Assembly: GCA_963691755.1 (NCBI GenBank)
Contig: OY829366.1
Coordinates: 2,170,001 to 2,234,000, forward strand
Direction: 5' to 3'
DNA from: Dinoroseobacter sp013215265
GTDB taxonomy: Bacteria > Pseudomonadota > Alphaproteobacteria > Rhodobacterales > Rhodobacteraceae
Length of the DNA: 64,000 bases
Of the stretch, positions 26,289 to 35,430 are shown in pieces. The notes beneath the pieces were generated by a model. That model was not told the origin of the DNA. It worked only from the letters and a program-made list of their open reading frames with translations, and searched no databases. The position numbers and the translations under genes are program-made. The stretch's first letter is position 1. Each line of letters opens with the position of its first letter.

Positions 26289-27176
26289 TCATCGGGGCGA
26301 CAGCCGATCTATCCCGGCTAGCCACCGCACGAACGACAAGCCTTGAGAAACCATCAGAATTGCTAGGTCTTCACTAGGTTGGCTTGGTTCCTCGACCCCT
26401 TCTTCATGCCGATAGAAATGCGCTGCGTTGATCCAGTCCTTGTAGGACTCCAACAGCTTTGCATTGGCAGACTGCTGTGTTGGGTGCCCATCGTTGATTG
26501 ATTGCAGTGATTTTCCGATCTTGTCACCCGCTGATCGAGCATCCAAACGGGGAACGGAGAACATTAGTTTGAAAAGGTTTTCGTTTGCTGCAAACGACGC
26601 GCGGATCGCTTCACGGTAATCTGGCGGGTCTTGAAGTAGGCAAACGTCAATTTTGGCAACGGCATCTAAAGTCGCTTGATGCCTTTCTCCAGAAAGTGCG
26701 GCTATCGCGGCTGAATGCGTCGCAGTGAATGCGGAATCCACAAGCGGGTGCACACCACCTTCTTCATCGATTGTGTAAGCAAGGTTTTCTTCCTTGAATA
26801 TCCGACGAACCGTCTCAAGAAAGGCACACCTGCGGTCATATTTTTCGATGCTGGAATGCAGGGTGTTTCCGACAACAGTGATCGTGTCTAGCAATTCGAA
26901 AATGGAAACTCGGTTGAAGTACCAATCCCAGCGCTCAACATAGTGACCCGTAGTCGAAACCCCGCCAAATTGAATTCCTATCTCGCTCTCGATTGCCTTC
27001 ACGGCTGGCCTGAAATACTCTATCGTGCGGCCATAGCGATCAGACTTGGACTTCGGGCAAGAGGCCTCGCAATGCATGGCCAACCTAAACCTCGCCTTCT
27101 TACTGTCCTTTAGAGGTGCGTCTTGGCTGACGTACAGATGCGAGAAACGTGCGCCTTTGGCTTCGACTTGAGACAT
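26289..27176 (-). CDS. Hypothetical protein with an Abi/HEPN-like C-terminus
   Basis: 295 residues. I do not recognise the N-terminal half (RFRLAMHCEASCPKSK, then FGGVSTTGHYVERWDWYFNR). The C-terminal ~100 residues resemble abortive-infection C-terminal (HEPN-type) regions: SLQSINDGHPTQQSANAKLL, then AAHFYRHEEGVEEPSQPSED followed by a hydrophobic helix, with an Arg-His pair where HEPN ribonucleases keep Rx4-6H or a variant. This would suggest a defence or RNA-cleaving role, but similarity is by eye only. It lies just outside attR. Confidence 0.5.
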   Translation of the reverse strand: MSQVEAKGARFSHLYVSQDAPLKDSKKARFRLAMHCEASCPKSKSDRYGRTIEYFRPAVKAIESEIGIQFGGVSTTGHYVERWDWYFNRVSIFELLDTITVVGNTLHSSIEKYDRRCAFLETVRRIFKEENLAYTIDEEGGVHPLVDSAFTATHSAAIAALSGERHQATLDAVAKIDVCLLQDPPDYREAIRASFAANENLFKLMFSVPRLDARSAGDKIGKSLQSINDGHPTQQSANAKLLESYKDWINAAHFYRHEEGVEEPSQPSEDLAILMVSQGLSFVRWLAGIDRLSPR

Positions 27177-27618
27177 TCAAAACTCGGATATTGTGTATAT
27201 CAATTCGAGTTGAATACTATCTGTTGTGGCGCAACTTTAAAATCCTGCTTTCTGGTAAATGATCATCGGTAATTGCAAAAAAGCTTAAACCTGCGCTGTC
27301 ACCCGCCCACCATCGTCCGACGCATCCGTTTGTTGCTTGCAGCGACGTCCTGCAAAAGCCAGCGCCGGTAGTGATCTTCGAAGGTATTTCCGCCGATGGT
27401 GTCATCGGCGGGCATCGCGCCAGACCCAGGAAGCGGGAGATGCGTCGGTCATGCTGGATGAGTTTATTGGCGAAATATTGGTCGCACATGTCTAAGCACA
27501 ACAAAACCTCGGAAACTCTCCGGTTTTGCCATATAATTCAATGTGATAGGGATCGATAGATCGAACCCAACACTCAGTCACATTCTTGGTAATTGGATTC
27601 TAGGCAAATCCGGGCACG
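27177..27618. other. Intergenic stretch without a supported gene
   Basis: Roughly 440 nt. Frames of 60-95 codons exist on both strands but lack ribosome-binding sites and protein-like composition. It may contain decayed mobile DNA. Confidence 0.4.
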
Positions 27619-28410
27619 TCATTGAGCTGCCTGGAGCTCTGATTGTGTCATCGCATCCGCGACCCTGTCGCGACCACCAACTGCTTGTTGATACCCGTTG
27701 GCGCCCGCTAGATTGTACCACATATGAGCGAGCTGATTGTCTATGGGCACACTTTCCCCAAATTCATAAAAAATGCCTAGATTGTATTGTGCCTTTGATT
27801 TCCCTTGTTCTGCAGCACTTCTCAGCCATTTAAACGCCTCGTTGGGGTCTCTCAGCACGCCTCTACCTTGATTGTATAAAATCCTGAGATTTAGTTGTGC
27901 TGTGGCGTTTCCTTGTTCAGCTGCTGCACGGTACCACCTGTGAGCCTCCGTAAGATCCAGTTGAACCCCTTGGCCGAACTCGTACATATACCCGAGGCTG
28001 AGTTGAGCTAAAACAACGCCATTCTCAGCAGCCATTTGGTGCAGTCTTGCGGCTTCTGCGTAGTCCAAACCAACTCCACGGCCTTCGGCGAGCATTTGTC
28101 CTAAGTTGAATTGTGCTAAATGGCTTCCGTGATCGGCGGCCATCCGGAACCACCTAGCAGCCTCTTCGTAGTCTTGGACCACCCCCCTGCCTTGAGAATA
28201 CATAATTCCAAGGTTGTTTTGAGCGTCGGCATGTGCAGCTTCTGCAAGCGGTAGCCACTCCTCTAAGGCCCTCGAATAGTCTCCAGAAACGTAGGCATCA
28301 AAGCCCTTGTCAAAATCTTGAGCACCAAGCGAAACAGCTGGCGTGCAAATGGCTATGACCAATAAGAGACGTTTGGCGAGTTTCATCATAGTAAGTTTTT
28401 GGGTAAACAC
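27619..28410 (-). CDS. Secreted Sel1-repeat protein
   Basis: 263 residues from a GTG at 28410 with AGGGA 5 nt upstream; ATGs at 28389 and 28386 give a more compact signal peptide (MKLAKRLLLVIAICTPAVSL) and may be the true start. After the signal, about five to six Sel1 (TPR-like) repeats follow, for example AQNNLGIMYSQGRGVVQDYE, AQFNLGQMLAEGRGVGLDY and AQLSLGYMYEFGQGVQLD. Such proteins are periplasmic scaffolds for protein-protein contacts. Context gives no partner; it sits between attR and a third att-like fragment. Confidence 0.8.
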   Translation of the reverse strand: MFTQKLTMMKLAKRLLLVIAICTPAVSLGAQDFDKGFDAYVSGDYSRALEEWLPLAEAAHADAQNNLGIMYSQGRGVVQDYEEAARWFRMAADHGSHLAQFNLGQMLAEGRGVGLDYAEAARLHQMAAENGVVLAQLSLGYMYEFGQGVQLDLTEAHRWYRAAAEQGNATAQLNLRILYNQGRGVLRDPNEAFKWLRSAAEQGKSKAQYNLGIFYEFGESVPIDNQLAHMWYNLAGANGYQQAVGGRDRVADAMTQSELQAAQ

Positions 28411-28872
28411 CGACGTCCCTACGTTTCCAAGAATATGAGTTTGGCCTTCCGAACAACCTCTTATGAGACGTCCGCCACGATTGTTAGTGCATGATTGGCC
28501 TTTGGTCCATCTTGGCGATTTTTTCCGGGACCTGGGGGCGGTAGCCTAGAGTGCTACAGGGGCGTATTGCATTGCTTCTGCCATTTTCGCCTGTGTCTAA
28601 ACTCTCTGAGACAGAACGTCGAAACCGCTTGCGTATTTGATGCCGCCTCGAGAAGCCCTATTGAATTTTAATTAGTAGGTCCGCGGTAGGGCAATATTTT
28701 CAACAAAGAAATGCGTTTTTCCAATATAAGTAGGCATCACACATTTAGGTTGAATGGCGCACTGTTTCGTCTGAGCCGCGTCGTAGGTATCGGGCTCCGC
28801 AAAAAGCTCCTGATGAGAACCTACCAAGCTTTCAATTTCATTTGACCTTTTGGGGGGACGAGAAGGGGGGCA
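28411..28872. other. Intergenic region containing an att remnant
   Basis: 460 nt without a convincing gene. It contains the att-like fragment at 28669-28687 and otherwise A+T-rich, unstructured sequence. Confidence 0.4.
28669..28687 (+). repeat. Third partial copy of the tRNA-Thr att sequence
   Basis: TAATTAGTAGGTCCGCGGT matches 18 of 19 bases of the att core (6088-6106; one C to T change) in the same orientation, then similarity stops. It lies 2.5 kb beyond attR. Confidence 0.6.
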
Positions 28873-30528
28873 TCACCCGCCTGTGAGCCGGCTATCCAGA
28901 AGCTCGCCTTGTTCTTTCAGGAGCGGGTAGGCGATCATAGCAAAAGCGGTGTTCAGCATTTTTAAGGATCGCAAAAGGTCGATATGGATCGCGCTAGTCT
29001 CGATAGACTCGGTGAGCCCTTGGCGAAGCCGTGTGAGATGCTTTCGCTCAAGCGTCTGCTCCACATCGCGAACAAGCTCTTTCTGCTCCACCAACTCCCG
29101 TGCAGCGCCGACGTCTTTCGACATCAGGACTGCAATCGCGTGCTGGATATTTCGCAGAACCTTGTCATGAAAATCCGAAAGCTCACGCCAGCCTTCTTCG
29201 GAGAAGCTCGTTTTTTCGTTATTTTTTCGCTTCGCAAGGTCGCCCATTTTTCTGGCGATAACGTCCGCACCTGACTCCAGATTTACCGCAATACCCGCAA
29301 GGTCAAATGCGCGCGTTCCGGTGTCTTCTTTCGCATCGCTGCTTCGGATGTTCGATAGGTAAACCCTTAGGTCGAGGGACTTTTGTTCGATCTGGATTTG
29401 TTCAGCGCGTAACCGCCCCGCTGCGTCTTCATCGTAACTGTCAAACAGCTTCATTGCATCTCGAAGCATAATTTCGATCCGGTTTCCCATCTCGACAAGT
29501 TCACGCTGGGCGCATGCAAAAGCGCGGACCGGTTGGTTGATGACGGTCGGATCAAGTGCCGAACGGACGATATTTTCTTGCGAGGACCCATTGCTGGGTT
29601 GGAAAACTCCGGCGAGGTGCGTGGTTGGTTTCAGAAGGCAAAGACCAAAGAGGAGCAATGCGCCATTAAACAACAGGTGCAGGTTAAGCACCTGCTGTAG
29701 CGGAGTTGTTCCAGACATCAAACTTGCCAGCTCGAAAGACGACAGCAGTAAAAGTACGATACACGCACCGCCTCCGCGCAAAATGAGATTGCCAAGTATC
29801 ACCCGGCGCACATCAGTATTTGATTGGAGCGTCAGAAAAAATGCAATGAGCGCACCACCCAGATTAGCGCCCAATACCATTGCGAATGCAGCCTCAAGCG
29901 GAAGGATGGCTTGTTCGGCCAGGGTTGCGAAAAGAAGAACCGCGGCAACACTGGAATGGACCAGCCAGGCAAATAGAGCGGCCAGCAAAAACGCTGTGAG
30001 AATGTCCCCTGAGAGATAAGCCATAGTGTTTTTGGCCATCTCGCTTGCGGACAGCGGAGCGCTGGCTTCGCGGATCATGTCGAGTGACATAAAAATCAAA
30101 GCAAGCCCGATCAAAATCCGCCCAATTTGCCTAAGGTCGCGACGCGAACTGCGCAGGAAGAACATCACACCCAGCAGAAGCAACAGCGGTGTCAGCATGG
30201 CCAATGGTGATGTCAGGAGCTGCACGACGATGGCAGATCCAAGATCGGCTCCCAGTATAATTGCAAGGCCTGACGTGGTTCCGATTGTGCCGGCCGTCAT
30301 GAAGCCTGCCAGCAATAAGGCGACCGCAGTGGAGCTTTGCAGAAGAACGGCAGCGACCGCACCTGTGACTGCAGCGGCAAAGCGGTTTTTTGTCGAATGA
30401 CGAAGCGATTGCCGAAGATGGCCGCCGAAGGCGCGTTCAAACCCAGTGCGTACAAGCCGCACGGACCAGATCAGCAAGGCGGCTGCCGCTGCAAGGTTCA
30501 GAAGGATGAGGACCGGCGAATTTTCCAT
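28873..30528 (-). CDS. Na/Pi-cotransporter family protein with PhoU-like tail
   Basis: 551 residues. The ATG at 30528 (MENSPVLILLNLAAAAALLI) with AGGA upstream is chosen; the longer frame above it is not protein-like. The N-terminal ~310 residues hold the two inverted repeats of the NptA/YjbB family, with QSSTAVALLLAGFMTAGTIG and the matching VHSSVAAVLLFATLAEQAIL. A PhoU-like helical domain occupies ~345-551 (AQRELVEMGNRIEIMLRDAM). The family transports phosphate or other anions with Na+ across the inner membrane. It lies 8 nt upstream of the end of the phosphodiesterase gene on the same strand, so phosphate released there may be linked to this protein. Confidence 0.85.
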   Translation of the reverse strand: MENSPVLILLNLAAAAALLIWSVRLVRTGFERAFGGHLRQSLRHSTKNRFAAAVTGAVAAVLLQSSTAVALLLAGFMTAGTIGTTSGLAIILGADLGSAIVVQLLTSPLAMLTPLLLLLGVMFFLRSSRRDLRQIGRILIGLALIFMSLDMIREASAPLSASEMAKNTMAYLSGDILTAFLLAALFAWLVHSSVAAVLLFATLAEQAILPLEAAFAMVLGANLGGALIAFFLTLQSNTDVRRVILGNLILRGGGACIVLLLLSSFELASLMSGTTPLQQVLNLHLLFNGALLLFGLCLLKPTTHLAGVFQPSNGSSQENIVRSALDPTVINQPVRAFACAQRELVEMGNRIEIMLRDAMKLFDSYDEDAAGRLRAEQIQIEQKSLDLRVYLSNIRSSDAKEDTGTRAFDLAGIAVNLESGADVIARKMGDLAKRKNNEKTSFSEEGWRELSDFHDKVLRNIQHAIAVLMSKDVGAARELVEQKELVRDVEQTLERKHLTRLRQGLTESIETSAIHIDLLRSLKMLNTAFAMIAYPLLKEQGELLDSRLTGG

Positions 30529-30538
30529 GTGTCGTGTC

Positions 30539-31336
30539 CTAGAAGGGGAATGGACCGTCGGACGGGTCAAGCGGCACAGCGCTCCAGATCCCCTCAGGAC
30601 CGGTGTCAATGACCGCGCAGCCTCGCGGACGTGTGAGGAAACCAACCACGGCGTCCGCGCGTCGGTCCAACGCAAATGCGCTGCAAATCGATGGGGCGGT
30701 GATGACCGGGAAGCGTCCAAGTCGGCCGTGATGCACAGCATGCACATGCCCGGCAACGAGTGTGACGCAGGCCTGCGTATCGGCCAGCGCTGCCTCAAGT
30801 GCTGCGGCATTCTCCAGTCCGATTGCATCCATGAATTGAATGCCGGTTCGGATCGGCGGATGATGGAGCATAACGAGGACAGGACCGGTTCCTGCTGCGG
30901 TCAGAGCGTCTTTTAAGACAGTAAGGCTTTCGTCGCGCAGGCGTCCTCCACCTTGTCCTTCGATCAATGTGTCTAATCCGACAACATGCGTGTCCCCGAC
31001 TTGCACGACCCAATCAATCAAACCTGTCGCGGGAAGGGGGGCGAGATCGGAAAAGGCCTGTCTAAACGGCTCACGTGCGTCGTGATTTCCCGGGACCACC
31101 AAGACCGGCAAGTTCAGACGTTCTAGCTGGGCGCGGGCAATGTCGTAGCTGCCAGCGCTTCCATCATCACTGATATCGCCCGAGACCAGCACCGCATCGA
31201 GCGGACCAAGCGCAGGGCGCATGTCTAGGAGCTGGTCAATTGCCTGTTCCAAAAGATGGCAGGTGTCGAGAACGACCGACGCGCGCCGGCCGATTGGGAC
31301 AACATGAAGATCAGAGAGTTGCAGAAAACGCGCCAT
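30539..31336 (-). CDS. Metallophosphoesterase, GpdQ-like glycerophosphodiesterase
   Basis: 265 residues from the ATG at 31336, 4 nt after the permease stop. All calcineurin-type metal motifs are visible: DLH (LQLSDLHVV), GDISDD, GNHD, HHPPI and GHVH. The section HHPPIRTGIQFMDAIGLENA closely recalls GpdQ-type glycerophosphodiesterases, and cyclic-nucleotide phosphodiesterases share the fold. With an Ugp-like transporter directly upstream, hydrolysis of imported glycerophosphodiesters to glycerol-3-phosphate is the most economical role. There is no signal peptide, so it acts in the cytoplasm. Confidence 0.82.
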   Translation of the reverse strand: MARFLQLSDLHVVPIGRRASVVLDTCHLLEQAIDQLLDMRPALGPLDAVLVSGDISDDGSAGSYDIARAQLERLNLPVLVVPGNHDAREPFRQAFSDLAPLPATGLIDWVVQVGDTHVVGLDTLIEGQGGGRLRDESLTVLKDALTAAGTGPVLVMLHHPPIRTGIQFMDAIGLENAAALEAALADTQACVTLVAGHVHAVHHGRLGRFPVITAPSICSAFALDRRADAVVGFLTRPRGCAVIDTGPEGIWSAVPLDPSDGPFPF

Positions 31337-31340
31337 ATCA

Positions 31341-32150
31341 TCACTTGATCCCGGCGCGCAGGAAGGCCTGAACAAACTGACGCTGGAAAATCAGGAAAGC
31401 GATCAGAAGCGGTGCGACCGACATCATTGTCGCTGCGGAAATCACGCTGATATCCACACCATTTTCTGGCGCGCCAAAGATCGACAAACCCACTGTCAGA
31501 GGCCGCGTATCGGGCGAGTTTGTCACGATAAGGGGCCAGAGAAAATTGTTCCAGTGGGTGGAGACAGACACCAGCGCGTAGGCCAGATATGTTGGACGGG
31601 CCAGCGGTACATAGACGCGCCAGAGGATGCCAAACCAGCCACACCCCTCGACTCTGGCAGCTTCATGCAGCTCGATGGGCACGCCCTTGAAAGCCTGTCG
31701 CATCAGGAAGATGCCAAAGGCGGACGCCATATAGGGCATGCCGACACCCAGAATGGAGTCGAACAGTCCCAGTCGTGAGACCATGGCGTAGTTTTCGACA
31801 ATCAACACTTCTGGCAGGATGAAGAGCTGCATCAAAACGAGGATGAATATGAAATCCCGTCCTGGGAATTGGACTTGGGCGAACGCAAAGCCTGCCAAGG
31901 TTGTGACGATGAACTGTCCAATCAGGATCACCGTGACAAGCAGAAATGTATTTAGGAAATACCGAAGCCAGGGCGCTCCGTCCCAGGCTGTGCGAAAATT
32001 ATCCAATGTCCACGGAGAGAGCAGATTGAAATTCACAGCATCTGATGTGGAATGGAACGCTGCCCAGAAGGCGAAGACCAAAGGAGAAATCCAGATAACA
32101 GCCAGCAGAACTGCACCCAGGGCTTCGATTTGTCTAGAAAGGGCGCTCAT
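31341..32150 (-). CDS. ABC transporter permease, UgpE-like
   Basis: 269 residues; ATG at 32150 overlaps the stop of the partner permease by 4 nt. Six membrane helices; the EAA loop is IELHEAARVEGCGWFGILWR. The family (carbohydrate uptake type 1, MalG/UgpE branch) forms a heterodimeric channel with the upstream permease. The operon context (Ugp-like binding protein, GlpR-like regulator, phosphodiesterase) points to glycerol-3-phosphate or its diesters as cargo. Confidence 0.88.
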   Translation of the reverse strand: MSALSRQIEALGAVLLAVIWISPLVFAFWAAFHSTSDAVNFNLLSPWTLDNFRTAWDGAPWLRYFLNTFLLVTVILIGQFIVTTLAGFAFAQVQFPGRDFIFILVLMQLFILPEVLIVENYAMVSRLGLFDSILGVGMPYMASAFGIFLMRQAFKGVPIELHEAARVEGCGWFGILWRVYVPLARPTYLAYALVSVSTHWNNFLWPLIVTNSPDTRPLTVGLSIFGAPENGVDISVISAATMMSVAPLLIAFLIFQRQFVQAFLRAGIK

Positions 32151-33040
32151 TGGTAATGTGTCCGCTTGTCGAGAATGGTGAATTTTATCCCGGCCACGAT
32201 GCCAAGAACCACGAGCACCATAATGGTCATTGCTGCGGCATGCGGGGCGTCGAAGAAGGCGAAAGCCATTTCCCAAATGTAGTAAAGGATGAGTTTTGAC
32301 GCGTCACTCGGTCCACCTTTGGTCAGGATGAACAGGTGGTCGATCAGCTTGACCGAATTAATCAAGGCATTGACCATAATGAACAATGTTGTGGGCATCA
32401 ATAAGGGCAGGACGATCCTGCGCGTATAGGTCCAGCGACTGGCACCTTCGATATCAGCGGCCTCTTTGAGGTCCTCCGGAATGGTCTGCAAAGCGGCCAG
32501 ATAGAAGATCATGAAAAACCCGGCTTCTTTCCAGATCGTCACGATGATAACCGCCCAAAGCGCGGTCTCAGGCTGGCCAAGCCAGTTGACACTTTCAAAG
32601 CCGAACAGGCCTCCAATTTTATCAAGAACACCCAATCCAGGTGTGTAAAAGAAGAGCCAAAGGTTTGCCGCAGCGATCATGGGCAGCACGGTTGGGGTGA
32701 AATAGGCGGTGCGTACAAAACCCCGCGCGGGGATCTTTGAGTTCGCCCAAAGTGCCATGGCGAGAGCAATAGCGATTGAAATCGGAATAGTCGCGCCAGC
32801 GTAAATCAGGTTGTTGATGACGACTTTCCAAAACGTCGGATCAGCAAATAAATCAGCGTAGTTTTCGCTCGCGACAAACTCACTTGGTCGCCGACGTGTT
32901 CCACGACTGAACAAGCTGGACCAAAGGGTCGCGATAGAGGGGTAGAACGCAAAGAGCGAAAGCAAAACCAGCGCTGGGGAGAGCAGGATCCAGCCATAAA
33001 TGGCTTGTCTGCGACGCTCGTTCTGGACGTGTTCTGTCAT
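32147..33040 (-). CDS. ABC transporter permease, UgpA-like
   Basis: 297 residues with six membrane helices, beginning AIYGWILLSPALVLLSLFAF. The EAA loop reads IPEDLKEAADIEGASRWTYT. It is the first permease of the pair and follows the binding-protein gene after 60 nt that contain a hairpin (33062-33089). Assigned to the UgpA/MalF branch by layout and partner. Confidence 0.88.
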   Translation of the reverse strand: MTEHVQNERRRQAIYGWILLSPALVLLSLFAFYPSIATLWSSLFSRGTRRRPSEFVASENYADLFADPTFWKVVINNLIYAGATIPISIAIALAMALWANSKIPARGFVRTAYFTPTVLPMIAAANLWLFFYTPGLGVLDKIGGLFGFESVNWLGQPETALWAVIIVTIWKEAGFFMIFYLAALQTIPEDLKEAADIEGASRWTYTRRIVLPLLMPTTLFIMVNALINSVKLIDHLFILTKGGPSDASKLILYYIWEMAFAFFDAPHAAAMTIMVLVVLGIVAGIKFTILDKRTHYQ

Positions 33041-33061
33041 GGTCTACCCCAAAAAATTCGA

Positions 33062-33089
33062 TGGGCAACCGACAAATGTCGGATGCCCA
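33062..33089 (-). terminator. Attenuator-like hairpin between binding protein and permease genes
   Basis: TGGGCA and CCGACA pair with TGTCGG and TGCCCA around one A-A mismatch and a 2-nt apex. On the minus strand it is followed by TCGAATTTTTT, so it can terminate part of the transcripts. This would give more binding protein than permease, as is usual in such operons. Confidence 0.65.
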
Positions 33090-33100
33090 CGGAGTTGGTT

Positions 33101-34357
33101 TTATTGATAGTCACGAAGCAGCCGGACGGCCGCTGATTGCGCTTCGCCCAAGGCGTCTTCAGCAGACATGGAACCTGTCAGGGCCGACTGAATAGCGTTG
33201 TTCAGTCCGTCACGAACGCGCGCAGTCTCAAAGGTTGAGAACTCCGCCACAGCATTTTCCAGCTGGTTGCGGGCCACGAGTGCAGGTGGGAATGCTTCTG
33301 TGTAAGCTTTCAGAGCCTCAGTCTCGTAAGCCGCAGGCGAAACACCCATGTAGCCGGTTGCGATCGACCATGCCGCCGCTTGCTCAGGCGAGGTCATGAA
33401 CTCGATCAGGCGCAGGGCTGCAGCTTTCTCTTCGTCAGAGGTGTCCTTGAACACATAGAAGTTGCCGCCGCCTGTCGGCGAGCCAAGGCGCACATTGGCA
33501 GGCAGTTCAGCGACACCGAAGTCGAAGCTTGCATTGTTCTTCACGGCTGTCAGGTTACCGGTCGAGTGCCACATCATAGCAGTCTGACCTTCAAGGAACG
33601 CCTGGCGCAAAGTGCCCCATTCGACAGTACCTGTTGGCATAATGCCGTGTTCCTGGCTGAGCGACTGCCAGAACTCGAGCGTGTCGACGACGGTCTCATC
33701 ATCAAAGTAGGTCGTCAGACCATCATTTGACATAACCTCTTTTCCGTTCTGGATCGCAAGCGCCTGGAACATCCAGTAGGGGTAACCGGTTGATGGGATC
33801 ATCAGCCCGTAGCTGTCGTCATTTGTCAGAGCTTTGCCCATTGAGATCAGCTCATCCCAGGTTGTGGGTGGGCTTTCCGGATCAAGGCCAGCAGCGCTGA
33901 ACAGTTCCTTGTTGTAGTAGGCCACGATGGTTGAACGCTGGAACGGGATGCCCCAGGTTTTTCCCTCGATCCGTCCGTTTGCCATCAGCGCCGGATAGAA
34001 GCTGTTCAGCCAGTCAGAGTTCACGCCATCGATATCTTCGAAGGCTACAACCAGATCCTGTTCGATCAGATCATAGGCATCGATAGAGAACATAACCGCA
34101 AGTTGAGCAGGCTCACCTGAGGCCAGAGCCGATAGCGCGCGGACGCGTGTATCGTCATAGTTGCCCGAATAGATCGCGTTGACCTTGATGTCTGGATTTG
34201 CGGCTTCGAAATCCGAAACAATACTGTCCACCACTTCTGTCAGCGCACCGCCGACAGCGATTGGATAGTACATGGTCAACTCGGTATCCGCTGCCGCAGG
34301 AGCGGCAAACGCTGTGGCTGTTGCAGCAGCCAACCCGATTTTCCTGAATGCTTTCAT
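33101..34357 (-). CDS. Extracellular solute-binding protein, UgpB-like
   Basis: 418 residues. The start at 34357 has GGGAGG upstream. A Sec signal peptide (MKAFRKIGLAAATATAFAAP, cleavage near AAADT) precedes a family-1 solute-binding fold. Text matching the UgpB pattern includes NAIYSGNYDDTRVRALSALA, FQRSTIVAYYNKELFSAAGL and the C-terminal WSIATGYMGVSPAAYETEAL. UgpB binds glycerol-3-phosphate and glycerophosphodiesters in the periplasm; the exact ligand here is inferred from the operon. It lies between the ATPase and the permeases. Confidence 0.85.
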   Translation of the reverse strand: MKAFRKIGLAAATATAFAAPAAADTELTMYYPIAVGGALTEVVDSIVSDFEAANPDIKVNAIYSGNYDDTRVRALSALASGEPAQLAVMFSIDAYDLIEQDLVVAFEDIDGVNSDWLNSFYPALMANGRIEGKTWGIPFQRSTIVAYYNKELFSAAGLDPESPPTTWDELISMGKALTNDDSYGLMIPSTGYPYWMFQALAIQNGKEVMSNDGLTTYFDDETVVDTLEFWQSLSQEHGIMPTGTVEWGTLRQAFLEGQTAMMWHSTGNLTAVKNNASFDFGVAELPANVRLGSPTGGGNFYVFKDTSDEEKAAALRLIEFMTSPEQAAAWSIATGYMGVSPAAYETEALKAYTEAFPPALVARNQLENAVAEFSTFETARVRDGLNNAIQSALTGSMSAEDALGEAQSAAVRLLRDYQ

Positions 34358-34398
34358 CTTTTCCTCCCTGGATGTGTGCATCAGTTATCAATTGCCGG

Positions 34399-35430
34399 TT
34401 ACCCGGCAGGTGTTGCGAGCCGTTTGCCCGCGTCGTCGAAAAAGTGCAGGTCTGAATCGGAAAATGAGATTTCCATGTCTTCGCCAGCAGGAATTGTCTT
34501 CAGCCCTGGCAGGCTGACGGTCAGTCCGTTTGCCGCTGGATGTGTCAAACCAATGAATGTTTCAGACCCGAGAAACTCGCACTCGGAGACTTTGCATGCC
34601 AGTCGACCTTTTCCTGAAGTGGCGACCTGGATGTTTTCTGCCCTCAGTCCGATATGCGTTGCACTGTCGAAGCCGGGCAGGGCCTTGCTTTCGATCAGGG
34701 CCATCGGTGGGGCACCTACAAATTCTGCAACAAAAGTGTTTGCAGGTTTGTAGTATAGCTCTTCCGGCGTACCGGTTTGCTGAATGTGTCCATCTTTCAT
34801 GAGCACGACCATATCGGCCATACTCATCGCCTCGGTCTGGTCATGGGTCACATAAACAACCGTAATCCCAAGCTCGACCTGAAGCTTTTTGATGTCTTTT
34901 CTGACGGAGGCGCGCAGCTTGGCATCTAGGTTTGAAAGAGGTTCATCCATGAGACATAGCGGCTGGTTGGCCACAATGGCGCGCGCCAAAGCCACACGCT
35001 GGCGCTGTCCGCCGGATAATTCTCCGGGTTTGCGGGCCTCGTAACCGGTCAGGCCTGTGATTTTCAAGGCCCGATCCAGCTTTTCTCGCCGTTCGGCGGC
35101 ACCTACCTTGCGCACTTTCAGTCCGAAAATGACATTCTCAGCAACGCTTAGATGCGGAAAGAGTGCATAGGACTGGAACACCATCGACAGGTTGCGGTCA
35201 GAAGGGGCGGCTGCCGTGACATCGCGACCATCAATTGTGATCGAACCCTCATCGGGCAGCTCTAGCCCTGAAAGGAGACGCAGCGTGGTAGACTTTCCGC
35301 AGCCTGACGGCCCCAAGAGCGCCACGAACGACCCCCGTGGGATCGACAAGTTCACATTTTCGACCCCAAGCTGGCCATTCCAGCGCTTGGCGACACCGTC
35401 AACGTGTACAAAGGGGGTGTCAGATGACAT
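34399..35430 (-). CDS. ABC transporter ATP-binding protein, UgpC/MalK-like
   Basis: 343 residues; the ATG at 35430 has GGAGG upstream and overlaps the end of the DeoR gene by 11 nt. Walker A is LLGPSGCGKSTTLRLLSG, the signature is GELSGGQRQRVALARAI, Walker B is LCLMDEPLSNLDAKLR and the switch is VYVTHDQTEAM. A C-terminal TOBE/MalK regulatory domain follows (AEFVGAPPMALIESK). It powers the UgpA/E-like permeases. The gene order regulator-ATPase-binding protein-permeases differs from the enteric ugpBAEC order. Confidence 0.9.
   Translation of the reverse strand: MSSDTPFVHVDGVAKRWNGQLGVENVNLSIPRGSFVALLGPSGCGKSTTLRLLSGLELPDEGSITIDGRDVTAAAPSDRNLSMVFQSYALFPHLSVAENVIFGLKVRKVGAAERREKLDRALKITGLTGYEARKPGELSGGQRQRVALARAIVANQPLCLMDEPLSNLDAKLRASVRKDIKKLQVELGITVVYVTHDQTEAMSMADMVVLMKDGHIQQTGTPEELYYKPANTFVAEFVGAPPMALIESKALPGFDSATHIGLRAENIQVATSGKGRLACKVSECEFLGSETFIGLTHPAANGLTVSLPGLKTIPAGEDMEISFSDSDLHFFDDAGKRLATPAG

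Noticed and set aside
27217..27504. 95-codon minus-strand frame that could be a transposase remnant
   Set aside because: No recognisable transposase motif and no terminal repeats; left as unassigned intergenic DNA.
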